Assembly: GCA_039990395.1 (NCBI GenBank)
Contig: JBDXFZ010000146.1
Location: 248,001 to 312,000 of the forward strand
DNA length: 64,000 nt
Source of the DNA: CALINF01 sp039990395
GTDB lineage: Bacteria > Pseudomonadota > Gammaproteobacteria > Pseudomonadales > Halieaceae
Reading direction: 5' to 3'
The notes beneath the pieces were generated by a model. That model was given only the letters and a program-made list of their open reading frames with translations, was not told the origin of the DNA and searched no databases. Shown piece by piece: positions 37,069 through 44,021 of the stretch (position 1 is its first letter; each line of letters starts with the position of its first letter). The position numbers were made by a program, and so were the translations under genes.

Positions 37069-37450
37069 AATGACTGTTCTCAGTGCGAAAAATGGAGTCT
37101 GTAGGCGGGTTAAAAGGCGCAAATGGGAAAAATACCCGGTTCAGATAGTAGCTAAAAAACCAATAAAAACAATACCCTATGAACTTTATTCAAACTATTT
37201 CATTTTTTTTGTCGTTGTGTGGAATAAATCTCACTCCAGACTCGTCATCTAATCAAAGCGGAGTGAAACAGCGCTTAAGGAACGGTGAAGAGTCCTGGGT
37301 GCGTAATTCTTGCCAAAGAGCAAAGAATACGCGGCTCTCACATGTTCCTTTATCTTATTTAGAGTTGTCAGATCATTGTTGTTAACACAGCAGCAAACGA
37401 TTGCTATGTGGTGTCTGGCGACCGATCAACGGGGATGTGCCGCTTCGAAA

Positions 37451-37590
37451 GCAAACGGAAGCGAGCACTGGGGTAGAGAGCCCCTCGTTCCTTCGTTCTG
37501 ACCGTCTTCAGGAACAAGTTAGCTAGCGCGCTTGTTCTGGACTTCAGGGCTTATTGTCTACATGGGGCAATAAGCCCTGCTTCTTTTTCT
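37451..37590 (+). ncRNA. Candidate structured RNA: three hairpins with terminator
   Basis: Three stem-loops follow one another. First, GCGAG...CTCG flanking GGG...CCC at about 37461-37496. Second, a perfect 7-bp stem GAACAAG/CTTGTTC (37512-37518 with 37531-37537). Third, a perfect 11-bp stem (37546-37556 with 37568-37578) followed by a T-rich tail. No protein frame covers it and no forward-strand gene precedes it closely. It may be a small RNA of unknown family; I cannot identify a clear promoter. Confidence 0.35.
37546..37590 (+). terminator. Rho-independent terminator-like hairpin
   Basis: A perfect 11-bp stem with an 11-base loop, followed by GCTTCTTTTTCTTT. No coding gene on the forward strand ends within 1.3 kb upstream (the nearest ends at 36193), so it likely ends a non-coding transcript. 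Confidence 0.6.
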
Positions 37591-37708
37591 TTATTAAGCC
37601 TACTGCCGTTGTCTGAGCCTGCTTGCATCTTTGCCGCAGGTTATCCCGGGCATTAACGAGATCCCAACCTCCGCGAATTGGCATCCCGCTCAGGCTGCTT
37701 CTAATTTA

Positions 37709-37728
37709 GTGTGGTGTGGTGTGGTGTG
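37709..37728. repeat. Pentanucleotide repeat GTGTG x4
   Basis: Four exact tandem copies of GTGTG immediately before the terminator hairpin of the anti-sigma operon. It lies outside any gene. Confidence 0.9.
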
Positions 37729-37730
37729 GC

Positions 37731-37761
37731 AAAAAGCGGCCCCAGCAAACTACTGGGGCGC
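37731..37761 (-). terminator. Terminator of the sigma/anti-sigma operon
   Basis: Read on the reverse strand, GCG-CCCCAG pairs with CTGGGG-CGC (one bulged base, 7-base loop), followed by five T. It starts about 36 bases after the anti-sigma stop codon. Confidence 0.75.
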
Positions 37762-37797
37762 TGGGTTGCTGGATTGTAGCTTTAGGGGGGGCAGTGG

Positions 37798-38544
37798 CTA
37801 TTGCCACTGAGTAGCAATAAGTTGCGCTTCTTCTTCTTTGCCAGCGGCAACTCCGACGGCCTTTTCTGCTATGTACTGCGATACAGACGCCTGGTTGCTG
37901 CTACCAGCGGGTCGGTATTCGTTCGCGCTGCCTGGTACTTCTGTTGCAGCTAGTACTTCAATATTCCATTCATTATTGCTTCTACAAGCAATACCCCGTT
38001 CTGCACTGCTATCTTGCTGCACAAGAAATTCGCGACACCAGGTGCCTGAGTCCGCCTTAAAGCTCAAAATGGGGCGAACCGTGCGGCCATCCTCCAACTG
38101 TGCCCAGCCTTCGCTCATAGAGGGTGTAGATTCAAGCGTTTGCGAAAGCTGCACATCGTACGCGCTATTAGAAATAGGGTTGAGGGGCGACTCTGCACCC
38201 CACTTTGGCACCATGACAACCCCGGCAGCTACAGCAATAGTTGCAGCGACGGCGTAAGACAAGAAAGGTCGGCGCTGAACCGCTGCCAGCTGTGGAGCGG
38301 CTGATATCGGTGCTTGCTCCAGCAGTGTGCGTGTATCTTGTGGAACACTGTCCAGGCCCGCTTGGCTAAAGGCGGTTTGTACACGCGTTGAAACCCGCTG
38401 CAAGCGATCGAACTGCGCTCTCAACTCCGGCTCGGCCAAAAGACGTCGCTTTAGCGCCAGGGATTGGCCTGAGTCCAATTCGCCATCCAAATATTGCGAT
38501 AACAGTTCGTTGTTCTTGTCGCTGTCGTAGCTGTTGTCTGTCAT
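37798..38544 (-). CDS. Membrane-bound anti-sigma factor (RseA-like architecture)
   Basis: 248 residues. The N-terminal cytoplasmic part has LLSQYLDGELDSGQSLALKR, typical of anti-sigma domains; no zinc-binding HxxxCxxC is present. One membrane span lies at about 94-112 (FLSYAVAATIAVAAGVVMV). The periplasmic part of about 135 residues carries two cysteines, Cys170 (GTWCREF) and Cys187 (GIACRSN), in a pattern of strands that could form a disulfide. It should sequester the ECF sigma factor encoded upstream; the two genes overlap by ATGA. The signal it senses is unknown. A terminator follows at 37731-37761. Confidence 0.85.
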   Translation of the reverse strand: MTDNSYDSDKNNELLSQYLDGELDSGQSLALKRRLLAEPELRAQFDRLQRVSTRVQTAFSQAGLDSVPQDTRTLLEQAPISAAPQLAAVQRRPFLSYAVAATIAVAAGVVMVPKWGAESPLNPISNSAYDVQLSQTLESTPSMSEGWAQLEDGRTVRPILSFKADSGTWCREFLVQQDSSAERGIACRSNNEWNIEVLAATEVPGSANEYRPAGSSNQASVSQYIAEKAVGVAAGKEEEAQLIATQWQ

Positions 38545-39065
38545 GTCGTATCCCGATTCGTCATGTCTGGCAATTCATCGCCTAGCGATGCCACCAGATT
38601 TTTTCTGGCCCGGGCGATTCTGCTCATGATCGTCCCTATAGGCACTTCCAATATATCGGCAGCTTCTGCGTAGGTTTTGCCATCAATGGCCACCAGGCTG
38701 AGCGCCAAACGCTGTTCTGCAGGTAATTCGTCGAGCGCCTTGCTTACGGTGACGATCTCTCGCTCATCGTGAGCGACGGTCTCCGTAGAGAGCGATATGT
38801 CGCTCTCCGCCTCTACCTGCTGAGGGTATTTGAGCCGGACATCCCGTGATCGAATTTCATCAATCCACGTATTTTTGCAGACCCGATACGCCCATTTAGC
38901 CGGGTGAGCATCGTGTGGCATCCCCTTGTTCAGGATCTTTTCCACTGTCGTCTGCAGCAAATCGTCTGCGTCGGCGCCATTACCTGTCAGCGAGTAACAG
39001 AACTTACGTAATCCGCCTAATTCGGCTAGCAGTGCTTCGCGCTGAGATTCGCCGAGCGGTGGCAT
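38541..39065 (-). CDS. ECF-type RNA polymerase sigma factor
   Basis: 174 residues. Region 2 is visible as DADDLLQTTVEKIL and AKWAYRVCKNTWIDEIRSRD (promoter melting and -10 recognition). Region 4 is LPAEQRLALSLVAIDGKTYAEAADILEVPIGTIMSRIARARKNL with its helix-turn-helix. There is no region 1 or 3, as expected for ECF factors. The stop overlaps the anti-sigma start. It is divergent from the S8 protease gene across 141 bases that contain a perfect 17-bp palindrome. Autoregulation and control of the protease are plausible but not shown. Confidence 0.93.
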   Translation of the reverse strand: MPPLGESQREALLAELGGLRKFCYSLTGNGADADDLLQTTVEKILNKGMPHDAHPAKWAYRVCKNTWIDEIRSRDVRLKYPQQVEAESDISLSTETVAHDEREIVTVSKALDELPAEQRLALSLVAIDGKTYAEAADILEVPIGTIMSRIARARKNLVASLGDELPDMTNRDTT

Positions 39066-39107
39066 ACGTTTCCTGTTAAAATGTTTGACGTTTGAGGCGG
39101 GGATTCT

Positions 39108-39124
39108 ATTCCATCTGATGGAAT
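39108..39124. promoter_or_regulatory. Perfect 17-bp inverted repeat in a divergent promoter region
   Basis: ATTCCATC, one central T, then GATGGAAT: two perfect 8-bp arms. It lies between the ECF sigma gene (start 39065, reverse) and the S8 protease gene (start 39207, forward). Position and symmetry suggest a dimeric regulator site, but the regulator is not known. Confidence 0.5.
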
Positions 39125-39206
39125 TTATCCTCGGGAGAAACGTTAACTCTACACAGTAATCATGATGATTGCTGACTAATATTTATCAGGAAATACTCTT
39201 AACCCG

Positions 39207-41090
39207 ATGATTATTAAGAAAAAAACAGGAATATGCTCTGTCGCGAACCTGTCCCTAAAGGCCGGTTTGTTGGCTGTGGGCGCGTTCATATTTGCTTTAG
39301 CCGTGGTCACCCGTCCAGTTTACGCTCAGCTGACGCTGGGGGGTTACACGGAGGTTACGATCGATGATGCCGTGGAAGACTCCGTTGAAGAGTCAGTAGA
39401 GGAGGCGTTGGAAGAAGCGCTGGAAGAAGAGATTAGTGAAAGCGTTCAAGATCAGGTGGTAGACGCGGTGGAGGAGCAGTTGGAGGAGCAGGCTGAGCTT
39501 ACGCTGGGTGGGTATATCGAGATAAAGACCGAGGAACAGGTGGAAGATAGTATTGATGAGGCCATCGAAGATGAAGTCTCTGATGCTATAGAGAGTGACA
39601 TTGCCGAGGTGGTCGAAGAGTCGCTGGAGGAATCGATTGCTCAGGACGTCGAAGAGGGCGTGGAAGCCGATATTGAAGCCACGATTGAAGAGAGCGTAGA
39701 GGAAAGTGTAGCCAGTAGCATAGAAGAGGGTGTGGAAGAGTCGGTTGAGGGATCATTGGAAGAGCAGGTCGCTGAGACCGTCGAAGAAACCGTCGAGCAA
39801 ACTGTAGAAGCTTCCGTTGCCGAGGCAGTTTCTGACACGGTAGAGGATACCGTTGAGGAGAGTGTTGCTCAGGAGCTGAACGCCTCAGTGGAAGATTCCG
39901 TAGAGGCATCAACAGAATCACAGGTTGCAGCGAACATTGAAGATCGTTTCGACAATCAGGTCGACGATATAATCGACAAGATTGAAACCTCATTGGAAGT
40001 TGACGAGCGTCGAATTACTAAGGAGCAGTGGCTGGTGATGGCCGAACCCGAAGTGTTTGAACAGCTCGCGGATAAGGGGTACTTGTTTGATGCGGTTACA
40101 GACCTCCCTGGTTTGGGGCTGCGTCTTGCAGAGGTCGCGGCACCTTCAAGCTTTGATATCACCGAGATCCGTAAAGGCGTGATCGACATCGTGGGTAAAG
40201 AGCGCGCCGAAGTAGACCTTAACCATATTTATACCGCAGGAGATCCTGATACGGGCAATGGCACCACGGGCTTAACGCCTCGTGATGCGATTGATTTCCC
40301 TGACGATATTGCATCCTTACCTGTACGTATTGGCATGATAGACAGCACGGTAGATACCGCTCATTCTTCATTGGCCGATGCGTCGATTGAAGTGCGCTCG
40401 TTCACCGCGCCCGATAAGCAGCAGCCGGCATTCCACGGTACAGCGGTAGCATCTATCATCGCAGGCAATCATTCGGATTATCAGGGTCTGGCGCCGAGAT
40501 CACAGCTGTATGCCGCTTCTGTGTTTGAGGTTGATGAAGAGCGCGGAGAAATTGCCAGCACGGTTAGCCTCGTGCGAGCACTCGACTGGCTGGTTTCGGC
40601 TAATGTTGATGTTGTTAATGTCAGCCTTGCGGGGCCACCCAACCGACTGCTCGAGGCTGCGTTGGGTCGTGCTACGCGCGATGGGATGATAGTGATGGCG
40701 GCTGCCGGAAATGGCGGTCCTGTGGCAAGTCCGATGTATCCGGCGGCCTATGAATCAGTCGTTGCCGTGACCGCTGTTGATGAGCGCGGAGAAGTGTTCA
40801 GGCTCGCAAATCGCGGTGATTATCTTGATCTAGCCGCACCAGGTGTCGGTTTGCTACACGCCAACGCAGGTGGTGGATTTGTGGCCTCGTCGGGTACGTC
40901 GTTCGCCGTACCCTTTGCAGCTATAGCCGCGGCCAGATTGCGGCACCTGCAACCCTATACTGATGCGCGAGCACAGTTGTTTGCCTCGGCAGTGGATTTG
41001 GGTCCCCCTGGCAGAGACAGCATCTATGGCTATGGCTTACTCACCCCTGAGCGCACCTTACTCCCAACGGTAAGTAAAGCGAGCCCCTAG
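39207..41090 (+). CDS. Secreted S8 (subtilisin-like) serine protease with long acidic tetrad-repeat region
   Basis: 627 residues. A signal peptide ends near VYAQ (residue 41). LTLGGY occurs at 42-47 and again at 98-103, each followed by a glutamate-rich region in which every fourth residue is V, I or L (52-95 and 112-255). A linker leads to the S8 domain with catalytic Asp379 (GMIDSTVDT), His410 (FHGTAVASI), oxyanion Asn502 (AAAGNGG) and Ser565 (SSGTSFAVP). All catalytic residues are intact, so it should be active outside the inner membrane. It is divergent from the ECF sigma/anti-sigma pair, and its last 33 bases overlap the convergent barrel gene. No conventional autotransporter barrel is present. 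Substrate unknown. Confidence 0.92.
   Translation: MIIKKKTGICSVANLSLKAGLLAVGAFIFALAVVTRPVYAQLTLGGYTEVTIDDAVEDSVEESVEEALEEALEEEISESVQDQVVDAVEEQLEEQAELTLGGYIEIKTEEQVEDSIDEAIEDEVSDAIESDIAEVVEESLEESIAQDVEEGVEADIEATIEESVEESVASSIEEGVEESVEGSLEEQVAETVEETVEQTVEASVAEAVSDTVEDTVEESVAQELNASVEDSVEASTESQVAANIEDRFDNQVDDIIDKIETSLEVDERRITKEQWLVMAEPEVFEQLADKGYLFDAVTDLPGLGLRLAEVAAPSSFDITEIRKGVIDIVGKERAEVDLNHIYTAGDPDTGNGTTGLTPRDAIDFPDDIASLPVRIGMIDSTVDTAHSSLADASIEVRSFTAPDKQQPAFHGTAVASIIAGNHSDYQGLAPRSQLYAASVFEVDEERGEIASTVSLVRALDWLVSANVDVVNVSLAGPPNRLLEAALGRATRDGMIVMAAAGNGGPVASPMYPAAYESVVAVTAVDERGEVFRLANRGDYLDLAAPGVGLLHANAGGGFVASSGTSFAVPFAAIAAARLRHLQPYTDARAQLFASAVDLGPPGRDSIYGYGLLTPERTLLPTVSKASP
39360..39971 (+). repeat. 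Coding 12-base-period repeat (tetrapeptide [VIL]-E-[ED]-x)
   Basis: Within the protease gene, eleven tetrads (residues 52-95) and then, after a second LTLGGY and eight residues, thirty-six tetrads (112-255) follow without loss of phase. Position 1 is V, I, L or F in 46 of 47 tetrads. The DNA copies have diverged, so this is an old repeat kept at protein level rather than a recent expansion. Confidence 0.9.
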
Positions 41091-42023
41091 CAAGCTTTGC
41101 GTGTAATCTGCCGAGGGTAGGTTGGAGTCGTAGTCAGAGTAGCCGTAGTAAAACAGCACCATGCCCTGCTCAAGGATGGGTACCTCATAGTCAATACGCC
41201 AGCGATTTCTGTCTTCATCGCGTTTCTCCCCAATACTTGGCGTCACACCGCTGTAGTCGCGATCCTCAAAGCGCCATGAGAGTTCCAGTTTTGTAGTCCG
41301 GTCCAGCAATTCGATACGCTGCACGTAGCGAAGCTTTGCGCTATTGGACTGGTAGTCGAACTGGTCGTCTTCAGCATTTTCATCCCTGTAACGATAGCCA
41401 ATGTTGAAGTAGCTACGCAAACCTCTGCGGAAGTAGTAGAAGTCCAGCTCTCCTGCTTGTGTTGTCGCATCGCGCGCCGGTCGGTTCTCGATGGTTTTGT
41501 CTGAATACACATAGGCCCCCCGCGTGAACCAACGCTTGGAGATAAAACCTGATACGTAGGGAGATCCTCGATACAGCTCCAGGAATTTGTTGCCGTCCAG
41601 GCGAGAGTGAATGTAGAACGTTGAAAGTCCCGTGTCGACTTCGCCCAATTCAGTCGAGAGGTCAGCGCCCACCAGGTGGGTCTGGCGATCTACTTCTGAA
41701 AACTCCTTGTAGTTGGTTTGGCTGAAGTCATATGACAGTGACAACTCTGTCGAATTTGTAAGGGGCTTTTTTAGACCGATACTCGCATCCAATGTCAAAC
41801 CGTAGTCGCTCTCGTTACTCGTAATATCCAACTCGTCGACTGTGACGTTGCTGTCGTACTCTGCACCAGCGCCTATCTCTGCGTAATAGCTGGTACTGAG
41901 TTCGGGCGTCTTGTCCTGACCCTGAACAGTTGCAGCGAAAGCGGCGATCAGCGCGCCAGCCGCGCCTGTCAATACGCCATTTCTAGATATGTGAGTCTGC
42001 CCGCGCAGAGACCTCAAAGCCAT
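41058..42023 (-). CDS. Outer-membrane beta-barrel protein (SLAM/DUF560-barrel-like)
   Basis: 321 residues. The N-terminus has a signal peptide (GVLTGAAGALIAAFAATVQGQ). The rest alternates polar and aromatic residues in strand pairs (YYAEIGAGAEYDSNV, LSLSYDFSQTNY, SYFNIGYRYRDE, LELSWRFEDRDY) and ends in FTYRWE, consistent with a barrel of about 14 strands. It resembles the C-terminal barrel of surface lipoprotein assembly modifiers (DUF560), but the N-terminal TPR-type region is absent. The stop lies inside the 3' end of the S8 protease gene, with 33 bases shared on opposite strands. Function unknown; linked to the protease by position only. Confidence 0.82.
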   Translation of the reverse strand: MALRSLRGQTHISRNGVLTGAAGALIAAFAATVQGQDKTPELSTSYYAEIGAGAEYDSNVTVDELDITSNESDYGLTLDASIGLKKPLTNSTELSLSYDFSQTNYKEFSEVDRQTHLVGADLSTELGEVDTGLSTFYIHSRLDGNKFLELYRGSPYVSGFISKRWFTRGAYVYSDKTIENRPARDATTQAGELDFYYFRRGLRSYFNIGYRYRDENAEDDQFDYQSNSAKLRYVQRIELLDRTTKLELSWRFEDRDYSGVTPSIGEKRDEDRNRWRIDYEVPILEQGMVLFYYGYSDYDSNLPSADYTQSLLGARFTYRWE

Positions 42024-42130
42024 AACGTGTCGATCCGATGTCGGTTGCTGGTCAATCGCGAACTATAGCGCATAATAGAGCACTCCAGTGGAGCAATTGA
42101 ATCATTGAACAGGGTTTTGGGTCGTATTTC

Positions 42131-43663
42131 ATGCAGAAACTCCCCGCTACTATCAGCAGAGCACAAGACTTCGGTGATGCTTGCGCCATGCGTCAGGAGC
42201 TCGACACTTTTTCTTATCGAGAGATTTTTGACCGCTCGTCGATTGTTGCTGCACATCTGCTGAAAGACTGCGAGGACCTCGCGGAGGAGCCTATCGTATT
42301 CTTAGCCCCAGCGGGTGACAGTTATGTTGCCATACTTTGGGGTATCTGGCGGGCAGGGGGAATCGCAGTGCCGCTGAACGCACGCGCAACGCTGCCTGAG
42401 ATGCAGTACTGCGCAGAGGCGTCTGGTGCTCGTGTTCTGCTCGTTGACGAGACCCTTGTTGAGCAGGCTCGAGCGCTGGTTAACGGTTGTGCCCTTGATG
42501 TCGTAGTAGCGAGTGATTTGTTTGTAGATGGCGATGAATCTGCAGCAAGCGCAAGCTACCCGGACATAGCATCAGTTCGCAGAGCGCTGATGATCTTTAC
42601 CAGCGGAACGACCAGTAAACCTAAAGGCGTGATCACCACTCACGCAAATATTGAAGCGCAGATTGGCGCCCTGGTTGATAGCTGGGGATGGCGCGCAGAC
42701 GACAAAATACCCCTGTTCTTGCCTCTGCATCATGTACACGGCTTGATCAACGTTCTTTGCTGCGCACTCTGGGTGGGTGCCGAAGTGACAGTTTTCCCCG
42801 ATGGCTTTAATCCGCAGAAGATTTTGGAAGGGGTGGCCGATAGGCGCTGGACGGTATTCATGGCTGTCCCCACTATCTACGTAAAGCTGATTGAGGCCAT
42901 CGATGCCACCAGTGAGAAAGTAGCGCTTCACTACTGTCAGGGCTTTGCTTCAATGCGCTTGATGGTATCCGGTTCCGCTGCGCTGCCAGCGAGTGTGCAT
43001 AAGCGTTGGGAGGCGTTAACCGGGCAGCGGCTGCTTGAACGTTATGGTATGACTGAAATCGGCATGGCGCTTTCCAATCCGCTTGAGGGTGAGAGACGGC
43101 CTGGATCTGTGGGTATGCCACTGCCTGGTGTAGATATTCGCCTAGTGAGTGAGGAACCTGCATCGCTCGAACACACTCAAGCTATGAAAGGCGTCCCGGG
43201 CGAGATTCAAGTAAAAGGCCCGGGTGTATTCCTGGAGTACTGGCGCAATCCGGCAGCGAGTGAGGCCGCCTTTACACCCGACGGTTGGTTTTGTACGGGT
43301 GATATGGCGGTGTTGGAAGAGGGCTACTATCGAATTATGGGGCGCCTATCCGTCGATATCATCAAGTCGGGTGGCTACAAACTGTCTGCTCTTGAGATCG
43401 AGAGTGTGTTGCTTGAGCATCCTGATATCCGCGAGTGCGCGGTGATGGGGCTTCCAGATGAAACATGGGGCGAATGTGTGGCTGCCGCAGTAGTGCTTGA
43501 CGAAGGCTGTACGTTGACGCTGGAGCAATTGAACGACTGGGCGCAGCAGCGACTGTCGGCTTACAAATTACCTCGTTTGCTGCGGATTCTGGAGGCTCTG
43601 CCGCGCAATGCCATGGGGAAGGTGGTTAAGCCAGAAGTAATTTCGCTGCTGAGCACCAGTTGA
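42131..43663 (+). CDS. AMP-forming acyl-CoA synthetase
   Basis: 510 residues of the ANL superfamily. The ATP motif reads FTSGTTSKPKGVITTH (Ser replaces the usual Gly after TT). Later blocks are RYGMTEIGMALSNP, the hinge-region WFCTGDMAVLEEGYYRIMGR, IKSGGYKLSALEIE and the catalytic lysine in PRNAMGKVVKPE. The length and RYGMTEIGMALSNPLEGERRPGSVG-like block are reminiscent of malonyl-CoA or methylmalonyl-CoA synthetases (MatB), so a short dicarboxylate is one possible substrate. No obvious operon partner; the divergent neighbour is the barrel gene. Confidence 0.87.
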   Translation: MQKLPATISRAQDFGDACAMRQELDTFSYREIFDRSSIVAAHLLKDCEDLAEEPIVFLAPAGDSYVAILWGIWRAGGIAVPLNARATLPEMQYCAEASGARVLLVDETLVEQARALVNGCALDVVVASDLFVDGDESAASASYPDIASVRRALMIFTSGTTSKPKGVITTHANIEAQIGALVDSWGWRADDKIPLFLPLHHVHGLINVLCCALWVGAEVTVFPDGFNPQKILEGVADRRWTVFMAVPTIYVKLIEAIDATSEKVALHYCQGFASMRLMVSGSAALPASVHKRWEALTGQRLLERYGMTEIGMALSNPLEGERRPGSVGMPLPGVDIRLVSEEPASLEHTQAMKGVPGEIQVKGPGVFLEYWRNPAASEAAFTPDGWFCTGDMAVLEEGYYRIMGRLSVDIIKSGGYKLSALEIESVLLEHPDIRECAVMGLPDETWGECVAAAVVLDEGCTLTLEQLNDWAQQRLSAYKLPRLLRILEALPRNAMGKVVKPEVISLLSTS

Positions 43664-43741
43664 TTCAGAGACGCCGGCTCTCCCAACTGCTGTGCAATAA
43701 ATGATAGACTTCTGCCGGTCATTTTTTCAGGGATAAAGGAC

Positions 43742-44011
43742 ATGTCAGAACAGAACCAGCTGAACGAAGGTATTAACCGTTTCATCGGTGTTGCCAATGA
43801 AATGAAAGACTCCGGGGTGCCAATTCATGTGGTGTCTACTGCGATGATGCGGGCGTTTTGCGTCTACGCAACCTACAGCGTCGCCGGCAACACGGGTGGT
43901 TTGACAGAGTCAGGCGTAGAGAAAATGGCGGAAGTATTTAAAGAAGAGCTTGCTGAAGTACAAGCGGCGCGCAAGGCGGAAGTCAATGCGGTAGAGCCTA
44001 AAGAAGGCTGA
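43742..44011 (+). CDS. DUF3144 family small protein
   Basis: 89 residues, helical and cytoplasmic in appearance (INRFIGVANEMKDSG, VSTAMMRAFCVYATYSVAGN). It matches my memory of the DUF3144 family of Proteobacteria, whose function is not known. A GGATAAAGGAC ribosome site precedes ATG 43742. It is convergent with the GGDEF-EAL gene, ending 10 bases from its stop. Confidence 0.82.
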   Translation: MSEQNQLNEGINRFIGVANEMKDSGVPIHVVSTAMMRAFCVYATYSVAGNTGGLTESGVEKMAEVFKEELAEVQAARKAEVNAVEPKEG

Positions 44012-44021
44012 TACGCAGACC

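Larger units (their letters stand above)
37069..37797. other. 729-base non-coding region
   Basis: No reading frame here looks coding. The stretch 37100-37400 is AT-rich and probably holds the promoter of the reverse-strand YeeE/YedE pair. From about 37451 to 37590 there are three successive hairpins on the forward strand, the last with a T-rich tail. At 37709-37728 there is a GTGTG tandem repeat, and at 37731-37761 a terminator for the reverse-strand anti-sigma operon. All are listed separately. Confidence 0.7.

Noticed and set aside
37179..37385. 68-codon forward frame in the non-coding region
   Set aside because: The composition is not protein-like after the first residues, there is no ribosome site, and it resembles nothing known.
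39360..39971. Period-12 DNA repeats that might suggest a CRISPR or satellite array
   Set aside because: The period is in frame, the copies are diverged, and the encoded protein pattern is conserved; it is a coding repeat.
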